DNA of 64,000 nucleotides from Actinomycetes bacterium (GTDB lineage Bacteria; Actinomycetota; Acidimicrobiia; Acidimicrobiales; Bog-793), in assembly GCA_021798985.1 (NCBI GenBank), contig JAJZBI010000009.1, forward strand, positions 9,832 to 73,831, written 5' to 3'. The notes below the pieces were generated by a model. The model had not been told where the DNA came from, searched no databases, and saw only the letters and a program-made list of their open reading frames with translations. Below are positions 56,841 through 64,000 of this stretch, one piece after another. Made by a program: the position numbers and the translations under genes. Within the stretch, counting starts at the first letter, position 1, and the number at the start of each line of letters is the position of its first letter.

Positions 56841-59014
56841 GCGACGCGCCGAGAGCGCTCCGCCAGCGCTTCCTCGGCGAGCGGCCCTTCCCCTTGGACC
56901 CCTTCCAGCTCGCCGCGCTCGACCACTTAGACGCCGGGCGCTCAGTGCTCGTGGCCGCGCCGACCGGCTCGGGCAAGACGCTCGTCGCCGAGTACGCGGT
57001 GGCGACGGCGCTCGCGGCCGGGGGCCGGGCCTTCTACACGACGCCACTGAAGGCGCTGTCGAACCAGAAGTACGGCGACTTCGTCGCCGCCTACGGGGCC
57101 GACTCGGTCGGCCTGCTCACCGGTGACAACTCGATCAACGGCGGGGCGCCGATCGTGGTGATGACCACCGAGGTGCTGCGCAACATGATCTACGCCGGGC
57201 GCGAGCAGCTCCGCGGCCTGCGCTGTGTCGTCCTGGACGAGGTGCACTACCTCGAGGACCCCTATCGCGGGGCGGTCTGGGAGGAGATCATCCTCTCCGC
57301 CCCGCCAGAGATCACCTTGGTCTGCCTGTCCGCCACGGTCTCCAACGCCGAGGAGCTGGCGGGATGGATCGCCACGGTGCGGGGCGCGACGGGCGCGGTG
57401 ATCGAGGACCACCGGCCGATCGAGCTGCGCAACCTCTACGTGGTGGGCGACCGCTCGGCCGAACACCTGCACGTGCTGCCCACCTTCGTCGACGCCCTGC
57501 CCAATCCCGAGGCGCTCGCCCTCGACCGCCAGGCCCGTCGGATCGCCCGGCGCGGGCCGCGGGGGCGGCCGGTCGGGCGCGCCCGGCTGTACCGGCCGCG
57601 GCGCGTCGATGTCGTCGAGCGGCTCGCCGAGGAGGACCTGCTGCCGGCGATCCACTTCGTCTTCTCCCGCTCGGGCTGTGACGACGCGGTCCACCACTGC
57701 CTGGACGCGGGGGTGCGCCTGACGAGCCCCGAAGAGCGCGCGGCGGTGCGCGAGGTCGCGGAACGCCACGTCGAGGACCTCTCGGACGCCGACCTGCGCG
57801 TGCTCGGCTACGGGCGCTTCGTGTCGGGCCTTGAGGCCGGGGTGGCCGCCCACCACGCCGGGATGGTCCCGGCGTTTCGCGAGACGGTCGAGGAGTGCTT
57901 CGCCAAGGCGCTCGTCAAGGTCGTCTTCGCCACCGAGACCCTGGCGCTCGGGATCAACATGCCGGCGCGCACGGTGGTGATCGAGAGCCTCTCGAAGTAC
58001 TCCGGCGCCGGGCATGTGGACCTCACGGCGGGGGAGTACACCCAGCTCACCGGGCGGGCCGGCCGCCGCGGCATCGACGCGGTGGGCTACGCGGCCGTGC
58101 TGTGGTCGCCCTTTCACACCTTTGAGGACGTGGCGGCGCTCGCGAGTGCCCGCAGCCGCCCGCTGCGCTCGTCGTTCCGTCCGACGTACAACATGACGGT
58201 CAACCTGGTGCGGCGCTACGAGCGCGACGCCGCCTACCGCCTCGTGCGCTCGTCCTTCGCGCAGTACCTGAGCGAGGTGCCCCTCACCCGCCAGCTCGAC
58301 GCCGTGATCGGCATCCTCGGCCGGCGGGGCTATCTGAGCGGCTGGCGGGTCACCCATTCGGGCGAGCGCCTGGCCGGCCTCTACCACGACTGCGACCTGT
58401 TGATCGCCGAGGCCCTCGGCGAAGGGCTTCTCGACGGCCTGGACCCCGCCGGTCTGGCGGCGCTGGTGTCGTGCTTCGTCTACGAGCCGCGGCGCAACGC
58501 GCCCGGATCTGGGCTCCCCAACGCCAAGGTGGCGCGACGCTTCTCCGAGCTCGAGCTGCTCGCCGCCGACCTGCGCCGCGACGAGGCCGCCGCCGCGTTG
58601 CCCCAGACCCGCCAGCTCGATCCGGGATTTGCCGGCTTCGCCTTCGAGTGGTCCCGCGGCGGGGACCTGCGTCGGGTGTTGAGCGGCACCGACGGGCGGC
58701 GCTCGGCGCGCGAGCTGCCGCTGTCAGGTGGCGACTTCGTGCGCAACATCAAGCAGCTCGTCGACCTCCTCGGCCAGATCGGCAGCGTCGACGCGGCGAG
58801 CCGGACCGGCAGGGTGGCGCGCCAGGCGGCCGAGTCGCTCGTGCGCGGCGTCGTCGCCGCCTCCGCGGTCGCCCCGCACCTCGCGGCCGGTGTCGAGGTC
58901 GCCGTGGGGCCCGAGGAGGCGACGAGCCCCGAGGAGACGATCGGGGAGGCCCCGGAGACGGGCCCCGGTGCGCCGGCACCCGCGTCCTTCGAGGTCGGAG
59001 ACGATCCCCGTTAG
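56837..59014 (+). CDS. helY: Ski2/HelY-type DEVH-box RNA helicase
   Basis: The 725-residue superfamily 2 helicase has Q-motif region FPLDPFQLAALDHL, Walker A APTGSGKT (K47), the DEVH box D134-E-V-H137 (VVLDEVHYLED), LSATVSN, and motif VI region QLTGRAGRRGIDAVG. The C-terminal DSHCT domain covers ~560-690 (FVYEPRRN, GFAFEWSRGGDL). It is shorter than mycobacterial HelY (~900). The last ~50 residues are acidic and disordered. GTG 56837 overlaps tatC. Probably acts in RNA turnover, by family inference. Confidence 0.88.
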   Translation: MSDAPRALRQRFLGERPFPLDPFQLAALDHLDAGRSVLVAAPTGSGKTLVAEYAVATALAAGGRAFYTTPLKALSNQKYGDFVAAYGADSVGLLTGDNSINGGAPIVVMTTEVLRNMIYAGREQLRGLRCVVLDEVHYLEDPYRGAVWEEIILSAPPEITLVCLSATVSNAEELAGWIATVRGATGAVIEDHRPIELRNLYVVGDRSAEHLHVLPTFVDALPNPEALALDRQARRIARRGPRGRPVGRARLYRPRRVDVVERLAEEDLLPAIHFVFSRSGCDDAVHHCLDAGVRLTSPEERAAVREVAERHVEDLSDADLRVLGYGRFVSGLEAGVAAHHAGMVPAFRETVEECFAKALVKVVFATETLALGINMPARTVVIESLSKYSGAGHVDLTAGEYTQLTGRAGRRGIDAVGYAAVLWSPFHTFEDVAALASARSRPLRSSFRPTYNMTVNLVRRYERDAAYRLVRSSFAQYLSEVPLTRQLDAVIGILGRRGYLSGWRVTHSGERLAGLYHDCDLLIAEALGEGLLDGLDPAGLAALVSCFVYEPRRNAPGSGLPNAKVARRFSELELLAADLRRDEAAAALPQTRQLDPGFAGFAFEWSRGGDLRRVLSGTDGRRSARELPLSGGDFVRNIKQLVDLLGQIGSVDAASRTGRVARQAAESLVRGVVAASAVAPHLAAGVEVAVGPEEATSPEETIGEAPETGPGAPAPASFEVGDDPR

Positions 59015-59030
59015 CGGCGCCTTGGTCTTC

Positions 59031-59036
59031 TAGTCT
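59031..59036 (+). promoter_or_regulatory. Candidate -10 element for the ThyX-like gene
   Basis: TAGTCT, 9 nt before ATG 59046. Confidence 0.35.
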
Positions 59037-59045
59037 TCATCGGGC

Positions 59046-60704
59046 ATGACCGGGCACCCCTACGCCGCCGAGTCCTTCACGCCCGAAGAGCGCGCGGTAC
59101 TCGCGCACTACGTCACCAACCTCGACGGCCCCGTCTTCGCCCTGGTCAATTTGCCCGAGGTGGTGATGGGGGCGCTCTTTGCCCGCTACTCGCGCTCGGC
59201 CAAGAGCCTGCGTCGCCTGTTCTTGGACGAGTTCGTCGACGACCTCGACGTCAGTGGGGACGCCACGATGGACGCGACGGTCGGGCTGCGTCGAGCCGAG
59301 GAGCTCTACGCCCGGGTCTTCGGCGAGTACGGCGACGACTCGGTGGCCCAGCTCGGCGGCGTGCACCTCGCCTGCGAGCAGGCCTCGAACGTCTTGACCA
59401 AGGTGCTCGAGCGCGGCCGGCTGATGAGCTATCTCGAGCAGTCGACGCGCTATGTGCCCTACGACAGCCGGATGCCGACGGGCCACTACCGCTACTACCG
59501 CGACCCCGAGCTGCTCGAGTCCCCCTACGGCGCCCGCTACGTCGGCGACATGGACCGGATGTTCGACACCTACGCTGGCCTGCTCGAGCCGCTGAGCGCG
59601 CACCTGCGCCGGGTGCACCCGGCCCGCGGCGACATCTCGCCGATCGCCTACCGCCAGTCGATCCGCGCCCGGGCCCTCGACGCGCTACGCGGCCTGCTGC
59701 CCGCCGGCTCGCTCTCCAACGTCGGCATCTACGGCTCGGGCCAGTCCTTCGAACTGTTGCTGTTGCACCTGCGCAACCATCCCCTCCCTGAGGCGCGGCA
59801 CTACGGCGAGCTCATGCTGGGTGAGCTGCGCAAGGTGATCCCCTCGTTCCTCACCCGCGTCGACCGGCCCGATCGCGGCGTGGCGTGGGCCGACTACCTC
59901 TCGGGCCGCCGCGAGGAGACCGCCAAGCTCGTGGCGTCGCTGTGGCCCGAGCACACCATCGCCGGCGGGTCGACCGGGGGGGTACGGGGGGCCGGGAGCT
60001 GGACGGTCGACCTCGTCGACTTCGATCCGGCCGGCGAGGACAAGGTGCTCGTCGCGTGCTGCTACCCCTATGTCACCTGCACCGAGCGCGAGCTGGAGGC
60101 GGCCGTCGCCGAGCTCAGCAGCGAGGCGCGCGCCACGCTGTTGTCGGCCTACGTCGGCGAGCGGACGAACCGGCGGCACCGGCCCGGGCGGGCGTTCGAG
60201 CGCACCGGCTACCGCTTTGACATCGTGAGCGACTACGGGGCGTTCCGGGACCTCCAGCGCCACCGCATGCTCACGGTCGAGTGGCAGCCGCTGTCGACCG
60301 ACCTCGGCTGGAGTGTCCCCGAGCTCGTCGTCGAGGCGGGCCTCGCCGATGCCTACCTCGCCTCGCTCGAGCGCTCCTTCGAGCTGCACGCGCTCTTGGC
60401 ACCGCGCTTTCCCGAGGCGGCGCGCTACGCGATCGCGCTCGGCTTTTTCATCCGCTACTCCCTCGACTGCTCGGCGCGCGAGGCGATGCACATCATCGAG
60501 CTGCGCTCGAGCCCCCAGGGGCATCCCACCTACCGCCAGATCGCCCAGGAGATGCACCGCCTGATCGCCGAGCGGGCCGGCCACCGGGCGATCGCGGCCG
60601 CGATGAGCTTCGTCGACCACACGAGCCCGCACCTCGGCCGGCTGGCGGCCGAGCAGCGCGCCGCGCTCCGCAAGCTCGGCATCGCCCAGGCCGGGATGCC
60701 GTGA
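59046..60704 (+). CDS. Double-domain ThyX-like protein (FAD-dependent thymidylate synthase family)
   Basis: At 552 residues it is over twice the length of canonical ThyX (~220-250) and appears to contain two ThyX-like halves. The canonical signature is RHR-x7-S followed by x-R-Y. The N-half has R123-G-R125-x7-S133-T-R135-Y136 (LMSYLEQSTRYVPYD), losing the His. The C-half has R405-H-R407 (LQRHRMLTVEWQPL) but Pro415 instead of the Ser. So each half keeps part of the motif. Long proteins annotated as thymidylate synthases exist in actinobacteria, but whether they are active is not clear from sequence. ATG 59046 starts 31 nt after the helicase. Confidence 0.65.
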   Translation: MTGHPYAAESFTPEERAVLAHYVTNLDGPVFALVNLPEVVMGALFARYSRSAKSLRRLFLDEFVDDLDVSGDATMDATVGLRRAEELYARVFGEYGDDSVAQLGGVHLACEQASNVLTKVLERGRLMSYLEQSTRYVPYDSRMPTGHYRYYRDPELLESPYGARYVGDMDRMFDTYAGLLEPLSAHLRRVHPARGDISPIAYRQSIRARALDALRGLLPAGSLSNVGIYGSGQSFELLLLHLRNHPLPEARHYGELMLGELRKVIPSFLTRVDRPDRGVAWADYLSGRREETAKLVASLWPEHTIAGGSTGGVRGAGSWTVDLVDFDPAGEDKVLVACCYPYVTCTERELEAAVAELSSEARATLLSAYVGERTNRRHRPGRAFERTGYRFDIVSDYGAFRDLQRHRMLTVEWQPLSTDLGWSVPELVVEAGLADAYLASLERSFELHALLAPRFPEAARYAIALGFFIRYSLDCSAREAMHIIELRSSPQGHPTYRQIAQEMHRLIAERAGHRAIAAAMSFVDHTSPHLGRLAAEQRAALRKLGIAQAGMP

Positions 60705-61036
60705 TTGCGAAAGCGTCACAGAAACGTCGCTTGACGTAACGTCCCGACCGCGCCTCAATGGTGGGCGTCCCGCACGCCGGCGGCCATCGTCGCGGAGCAT
60801 CCGTCAACGCTCCCGGTCGCGTGGAGTGGGGCAGTTGCGCAGGAGCGGTCCGGGGGGCTGAGTAGACAACGCGGCGGCCAGTCCGCAGCGGCGCCAAAGG
60901 CTCTCCGGACCGATGCGCCGGGCGCGTTGCGACGCGCCGTCACCATGACGCGAGCACCGCGGGTCGCGGGCCGTATAGTGACCCCGCCCGAGGGCCGGCA
61001 AGCCCCGGGAACCAGTTCGAGCGACATGAGGACGGA
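60705..61036. other. 332-nt intergenic region with ACGT repeats and a promoter
   Basis: No convincing gene on either strand. Near the left end, ACGT occurs at 60724, 60734 and 60739, overlapping a TTGACG that could be a -35 with a weak CTCAAT 17 nt downstream. A good TATAGT at 60974-60979 precedes the DUF4193 gene. The middle shows GC-rich sequence without clear hairpins. Confidence 0.5.
60974..60979 (+). promoter_or_regulatory. -10 element for the DUF4193 gene
   Basis: TATAGT is the closest match to the consensus in this window. The leader is ~50 nt and has GAGG 5 nt before ATG 61037. Confidence 0.55.
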
Positions 61037-61531
61037 ATGGCGAGCGAGGCGGACGACGGTCGCGAGGCGGAGAGCCTCGACGAGGAAGAACTCGAAGACC
61101 TCGGCGAGGACCTCCCCGACGACCTCGACGACGACCTCGGCGATGACCTCGAAGAAGAGGACGTCGACGAGGACGACGACGAGGAGGTCGGCGAAGAGGA
61201 CGAGGGAGACGAAGAAGCGGAGGAGCCCGCGCCCGCGCGGCCGCGCCCAGCCGGTGACGGCGAAGGCGGCGACGAGGACGAGGACGAGGAGCTCGACGAC
61301 GATGACGTCGAGGCGAGCCTCGACGTCATCTTGAAAGAGCGTCTCGTCGTCGAGGAAGACGAGGAGTCTGACGACGAGGACGAGGTCGTCGACGTCGAGG
61401 ACCGCGGGGACGGCTCTGGTCGGGTGTTGCCCAAGCAGCCCGGCGAGTTCGTCTGCCAGTCCTGCTTCCTCGTCAAGAGCCAGACCCAGCTCGCCGACCG
61501 GACGCGCATGCTCTGCAGGGACTGCGTGTGA
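61037..61531 (+). CDS. DUF4193-family acidic protein with C-terminal zinc ribbon
   Basis: The 164-residue protein is extremely acidic; the first ~120 residues are mostly Asp and Glu (for example DDDEEVGEEDEGDEEAEE). The C-terminal ~35 residues form a CxxC-CxxC zinc-ribbon-like motif: FVCQSCFLVKSQTQLAD and CRDC. This matches the actinobacterial DUF4193 family, of unknown function. The acidic part is longer than in typical members (~100 residues). A consensus-like TATAGT suggests strong expression. Its stop overlaps the next gene (TGATG). Confidence 0.8.
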   Translation: MASEADDGREAESLDEEELEDLGEDLPDDLDDDLGDDLEEEDVDEDDDEEVGEEDEGDEEAEEPAPARPRPAGDGEGGDEDEDEELDDDDVEASLDVILKERLVVEEDEESDDEDEVVDVEDRGDGSGRVLPKQPGEFVCQSCFLVKSQTQLADRTRMLCRDCV

Positions 61532-62070
61532 TGTTGGGCGACCAGCCCGGCGAGGAGCGCAAGGCGCTGTTCGAGCAGGTGCTCGAGTTCGCGCTCTACG
61601 TTCCGCTCGGCGCCGCGTTGAAGGTGGCCGAGCAGGTGCCCGAGCTCGCCGCGGCCGGCCGCTCGGTGGCCGGCCGCCAGATCGACAACGCGCGCGTGAT
61701 CGGGCGCGTCGCCGTCGGCGCTGCGCGCCGCACCGTCGGGGCCCGCACGGGCGCCCGCACGACGGGGAACGACCCGAGCGCCGCCACCCCGAGCGCCGCG
61801 CCACCACGCGCGCCGCGCGCCGCGCCCGACCGCTCGACGCCAAGCCGGACCGAGCCCGACGCGCCGGCGCCCTCCGCAGCCGCCGAGGGCGCCGCGCTCG
61901 CCATCGCCGGCTATGACACCTTGGCGGCCTCCCAGATCGTGCCGCTGCTCGCCGGGCTCTCGGGTCCGGAGCTCGCGGACATCCGCCGCCACGAGGAGGC
62001 GAACCGGCATCGCCGGACCGTGCTCGGCCGCATCGCCCAGCTCCAAGAGGAGCGCGGCCACGGCGCCTGA
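61531..62070 (+). CDS. Hypothetical protein with conserved C-terminal helical motif
   Basis: The 179-residue protein has an N-terminal helix-rich part (ALFEQVLEFALYVPLGAALK), an Ala/Pro/Thr-rich linker (~65-120), and a conserved C-terminal stretch (YDTLAASQIVPLLAGLSGPE, then ELADIRRHEEANRHRRTVLG). Similar C-terminal segments are recalled from actinobacterial proteins of unknown function. ATG 61531 overlaps the DUF4193 stop, with GTG 61528 as an alternative. Probably cotranscribed with DUF4193. Confidence 0.65.
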   Translation: MLGDQPGEERKALFEQVLEFALYVPLGAALKVAEQVPELAAAGRSVAGRQIDNARVIGRVAVGAARRTVGARTGARTTGNDPSAATPSAAPPRAPRAAPDRSTPSRTEPDAPAPSAAAEGAALAIAGYDTLAASQIVPLLAGLSGPELADIRRHEEANRHRRTVLGRIAQLQEERGHGA

Positions 62071-62089
62071 GGGCCACGAGAGCGCGCGG

Positions 62090-62521
62090 CTGGCCATCCC
62101 GGCCGACCACGTTCGCCTGAGCGCCCTGTTCGCCGACGCGCTCGCCGCCCTCGGCGCGCACCGCGGCGGGCCGGCTCTCGCCGCCTCGCTGCCCGAGGGC
62201 CTCGATCGGCCCGAGCGGCTCGCCCGCCTCGGTGAGCGCTTCGCCCTGTTTGCCGGCTGCTATGCGGGCGCGGTCGTCGGCGCGGCCGTGCTCGAGCTGA
62301 GCGCCGAGCGCGCCGTCCTCGCCCCCCTCTACGTCGAGCCGGCAGCCCGCGAGGTGGGGGTGGGGCGCTGCCTGCTCGAGACGGCGAGCCGCTACGCAGC
62401 GAGCGCCGGTGCGATCGCCTTGGACGTCCCCGCGCTCCCCGGCGACCGCGAGACTAAGGCGCTGCTCGAGCAGTCCGGTGGGCGCGCCCGCCTGGTCGTC
62501 ATGGAGCGAGTGCTCCGCTGA
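62090..62521 (+). CDS. GNAT-family N-acetyltransferase, start codon unclear
   Basis: The reading frame carries a GNAT-like domain: a beta strand YAGAVVGAAVLELSAE, LAPLYVEPAAREVGVGRCLL with the acetyl-CoA loop pattern (VGVGRCLL), and a C-terminal RARLVVMERVL. About 143 residues from CTG 62090. No ATG, GTG or TTG is in frame between ATG 61913, deep in the previous gene, and the conserved region. So the gene may use a non-standard start (CTG 62090), begin upstream inside its neighbour, or be 5'-degraded. It overlaps the MATE gene end by 23 nt. Confidence 0.55.
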   Translation: MAIPADHVRLSALFADALAALGAHRGGPALAASLPEGLDRPERLARLGERFALFAGCYAGAVVGAAVLELSAERAVLAPLYVEPAAREVGVGRCLLETASRYAASAGAIALDVPALPGDRETKALLEQSGGRARLVVMERVLR

Positions 62522-63833
62522 GCTGCGCGGCGCCGACGAGCTCGCCCCAGCGCCGCCACAACAACCCCGCCCGGGCGGCGAGCCACATGGCGAGCGCCAC
62601 CCAGAGCCCGGCGAGGCCGAGCTCGGGCGAGGCGGCGGTAGCGAGCGCCAGGGGAGCAAAGCCCAACAGCGCGAGGACCATGGCCCGCCGCAAGCGGGTG
62701 TAGTCGGCCGCGCCAAGCACAAGGCCGTCGAGGACGTACGCGAGCGCCGCGAGCGGCTGCTGCGCGCCACAGCACACGAGGCCAAGCGAGGCCTGCTGTT
62801 GGATCGCCCGCTCGGTCGTGAACAGCGGCGGGATCACGAGCGCCAGGGCGATCGTGGCGATCCCTGCCAGCACCCCGGCGAGCAGGCCCAAGCGGAGCAC
62901 CCGGCCACCGAGGCGCCGCGCGGCGTCGCGGTCGTCGGTCGCAAGCGCCTCGCTGACGAAGATCTGCGCGGGGACCGCCAGGGCGTCGAGGCCGAGCGCG
63001 AGCAGGTTCCACAGGGTCATCGCGATCTGGTGGCCGCCGAGGCGGGTGACGCCGAGCCGCCCGGCGACCGCGGTGGCTGCGAGGTAGACGACGCCGAGCG
63101 CCATCGTGCGCACGCTGAGCGGTCCGGCGGCCCGCGCCAGTTCGGCGAGTGCCTGGCGACCGGGCCAGCGCGCCACGATGGCGGCGCGCCGGGCGGCGAG
63201 CAGGAACCAGCCGGCCGAGAGGTACTGGGCGGCGACGGTGCCCCAGGCCGAGCCCGCCACACCGAGATGCACCACGTCGACGAGCAAGAGCTCGAGCGCC
63301 ACGTTGGCGAGGTTCGCTCCGAGCGCGATACGAAGCGGCCGCCGGGTGTCGGCGAGCCCGACGAGATGGCCGTTGCCACCCAAGGTGACGAGCAGCCCGG
63401 GCAGCCCGAGGGCGGCGATGTCGAGGTAGGTCACGGCGGCCGAGCGCACGGCCCGGTCGCCGTGACCGCCGAGCGCGCTGGCCAGGCCGGGCGCGGCGAG
63501 TTCCATCAGCACCAGCGCCACCAGCCCGAGGAGCCCTGCCGCGAGGTAGGCGGCCCCTGCTGAGCGCGCGGCCTCCTCACGCCGTTCGGCGCTGCGCTTG
63601 GCTGCCACCGCCGAGACGGTTGCCATCTGCAAGAAGCCCGCCGCCCAGCCGATGACGTTCAACGCCGCGGTGGCGACCGCCAGGCCGCCGAGCGGCGCCG
63701 CGCCGAGATGGCCGACGATGGCGGAGTCGACGAGGTTGTAGAGCGGCTCGATGACGAGCGCACCGAGCGCCGGGAGCGCGAGCGCCAGGATGCGGCGGTC
63801 GGTGGAGCTCAGCGCCGGGCGGAAGCGGCCCAT
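62499..63833 (-). CDS. MATE-family efflux transporter (DinF-like)
   Basis: The 444-residue protein has twelve predicted membrane segments in two repeats. Family features are LALPALGALVIEPLYNLVDS near the start, SAIVGHLGAAPLGGLAVA and the second-half equivalent TRLGGHQIAMTLWNLL. Such exporters move drugs or metabolites using a sodium or proton gradient. ATG 63833 follows no clear ribosome site. The C-terminus overlaps the GNAT gene on the opposite strand. Substrate unknown. Confidence 0.88.
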   Translation of the reverse strand: MGRFRPALSSTDRRILALALPALGALVIEPLYNLVDSAIVGHLGAAPLGGLAVATAALNVIGWAAGFLQMATVSAVAAKRSAERREEAARSAGAAYLAAGLLGLVALVLMELAAPGLASALGGHGDRAVRSAAVTYLDIAALGLPGLLVTLGGNGHLVGLADTRRPLRIALGANLANVALELLLVDVVHLGVAGSAWGTVAAQYLSAGWFLLAARRAAIVARWPGRQALAELARAAGPLSVRTMALGVVYLAATAVAGRLGVTRLGGHQIAMTLWNLLALGLDALAVPAQIFVSEALATDDRDAARRLGGRVLRLGLLAGVLAGIATIALALVIPPLFTTERAIQQQASLGLVCCGAQQPLAALAYVLDGLVLGAADYTRLRRAMVLALLGFAPLALATAASPELGLAGLWVALAMWLAARAGLLWRRWGELVGAAQLSGALAP

Positions 63834-63875
63834 CGCTCGATGCGACGCACGCCGGTGGTGCCCCGGCGCGCCGGG

Positions 63876-64000
63876 TCAGTGCTCGTCGGTGTTCGGCGCC
63901 AGGGGCGAGGGCTGCTCGTCGGCCCCGGGGGCCAGCTCGCTCGGCGCCTGGTCCTCCGCTGCGGACGTCACTGCCGAAGGTGCCTCCGGCCCTTCGCCGT
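63876..64000 (-). CDS. C-terminal end of an acidic, Pro/Ala-rich protein, truncated by the window edge
   Basis: On the minus strand a frame is open from the window edge to TGA at 63878-63876. It reads ...SAVTSAAEDQAPSELAPG and ends PLAPNTDEH. The composition (Glu, Pro, Ala, Ser) fits a disordered tail like those of SecF and YajC here. It lies 42 nt upstream of the MATE gene on the same strand. Identity unknown; the start is outside the window. Confidence 0.45.
   Translation of the reverse strand, partial: GEGPEAPSAVTSAAEDQAPSELAPGADEQPSPLAPNTDEH

Overview
The window is about 64 kb of very GC-rich bacterial chromosome with almost no non-coding space. Gene content and order point to the Actinomycetota: a complete Pup-proteasome locus (arc/mpa, dop, pup, prcB, prcA, pafA), a mycothiol ligase (mshC), an F420:NADPH reductase (npdG), a phosphatidylinositol mannoside block (pgsA-patA-pimA), and the order thrS-HIT-pgsA-patA-pimA ... 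yebC-ruvCAB ... yajC-secD-secF that is also known from mycobacteria. Several losses and variants (no PafB/PafC next to PafA, no OpcA next to Zwf, a two-domain ThyX-like protein) suggest a deep branch such as Acidimicrobiia. That placement is inference.

Layout. 1-180: array of 27-bp tandem repeats, possibly the end of a truncated gene. 256-5343: a membrane GGDEF-EAL protein and two divergent transporters. 5349-7135: npdG and mshC. 7183-13677: thrS, a HIT protein, the PI/PIM genes and an M48 protease. 13749-16809: yebC and ruvCAB. 16884-21900: yajC-secD-secF and serS, which appears to start at CTG. 21908-23231: thiD and a divergent DUF2510 protein. 23527-29587: gltB-gltD. 29701-30395: two small genes. 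30449-37306 (minus strand): a CUT2-type sugar ABC importer (binding protein, ATPase, permease) preceded by a response regulator and an unusual soluble protein that fuses an ABC ATPase to two GAF-like regions and a histidine kinase. 37463-38476: DUF929 protein. 38592-45590 (minus): tal-pgi-gnd-zwf-pgl plus a LOG-family gene, a compact central sugar operon. 45702-48643: desaturase, three small membrane or charged proteins, trmI and a ferredoxin. 48823-55586: Pup-proteasome locus. 55613-60704: tatA, tatC, a HelY-type helicase and a double ThyX-like protein. 61037-64000: DUF4193 protein, small hypotheticals, a MATE exporter and a truncated gene end.

How the genes work together. The strongest candidate for an undescribed system is the transporter-kinase locus at 30449-37306. 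An ABC ATPase with all motifs intact is in one reading frame with a complete histidine kinase. It overlaps its response regulator by 8 bp and sits directly upstream of a sugar importer whose own ATPase has only one nucleotide-binding domain. Two tandem pairs of TNAAC half-sites lie between the regulator and the importer, at the importer promoter. The model is that transporter occupancy or ATPase state feeds the kinase, and the regulator controls the importer genes. The large sugar-phosphate operon downstream on the same strand could process the imported sugar.

A second theme is gene expression. At least twelve genes have a TANNNT hexamer exactly 6 or 7 nt before a GTG or ATG start with no Shine-Dalgarno space, which is a consistent leaderless promoter pattern. 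Operon-internal genes use 1-8 nt stop/start overlaps instead. No tRNA, rRNA, CRISPR array, insertion sequence or prophage was recognised.
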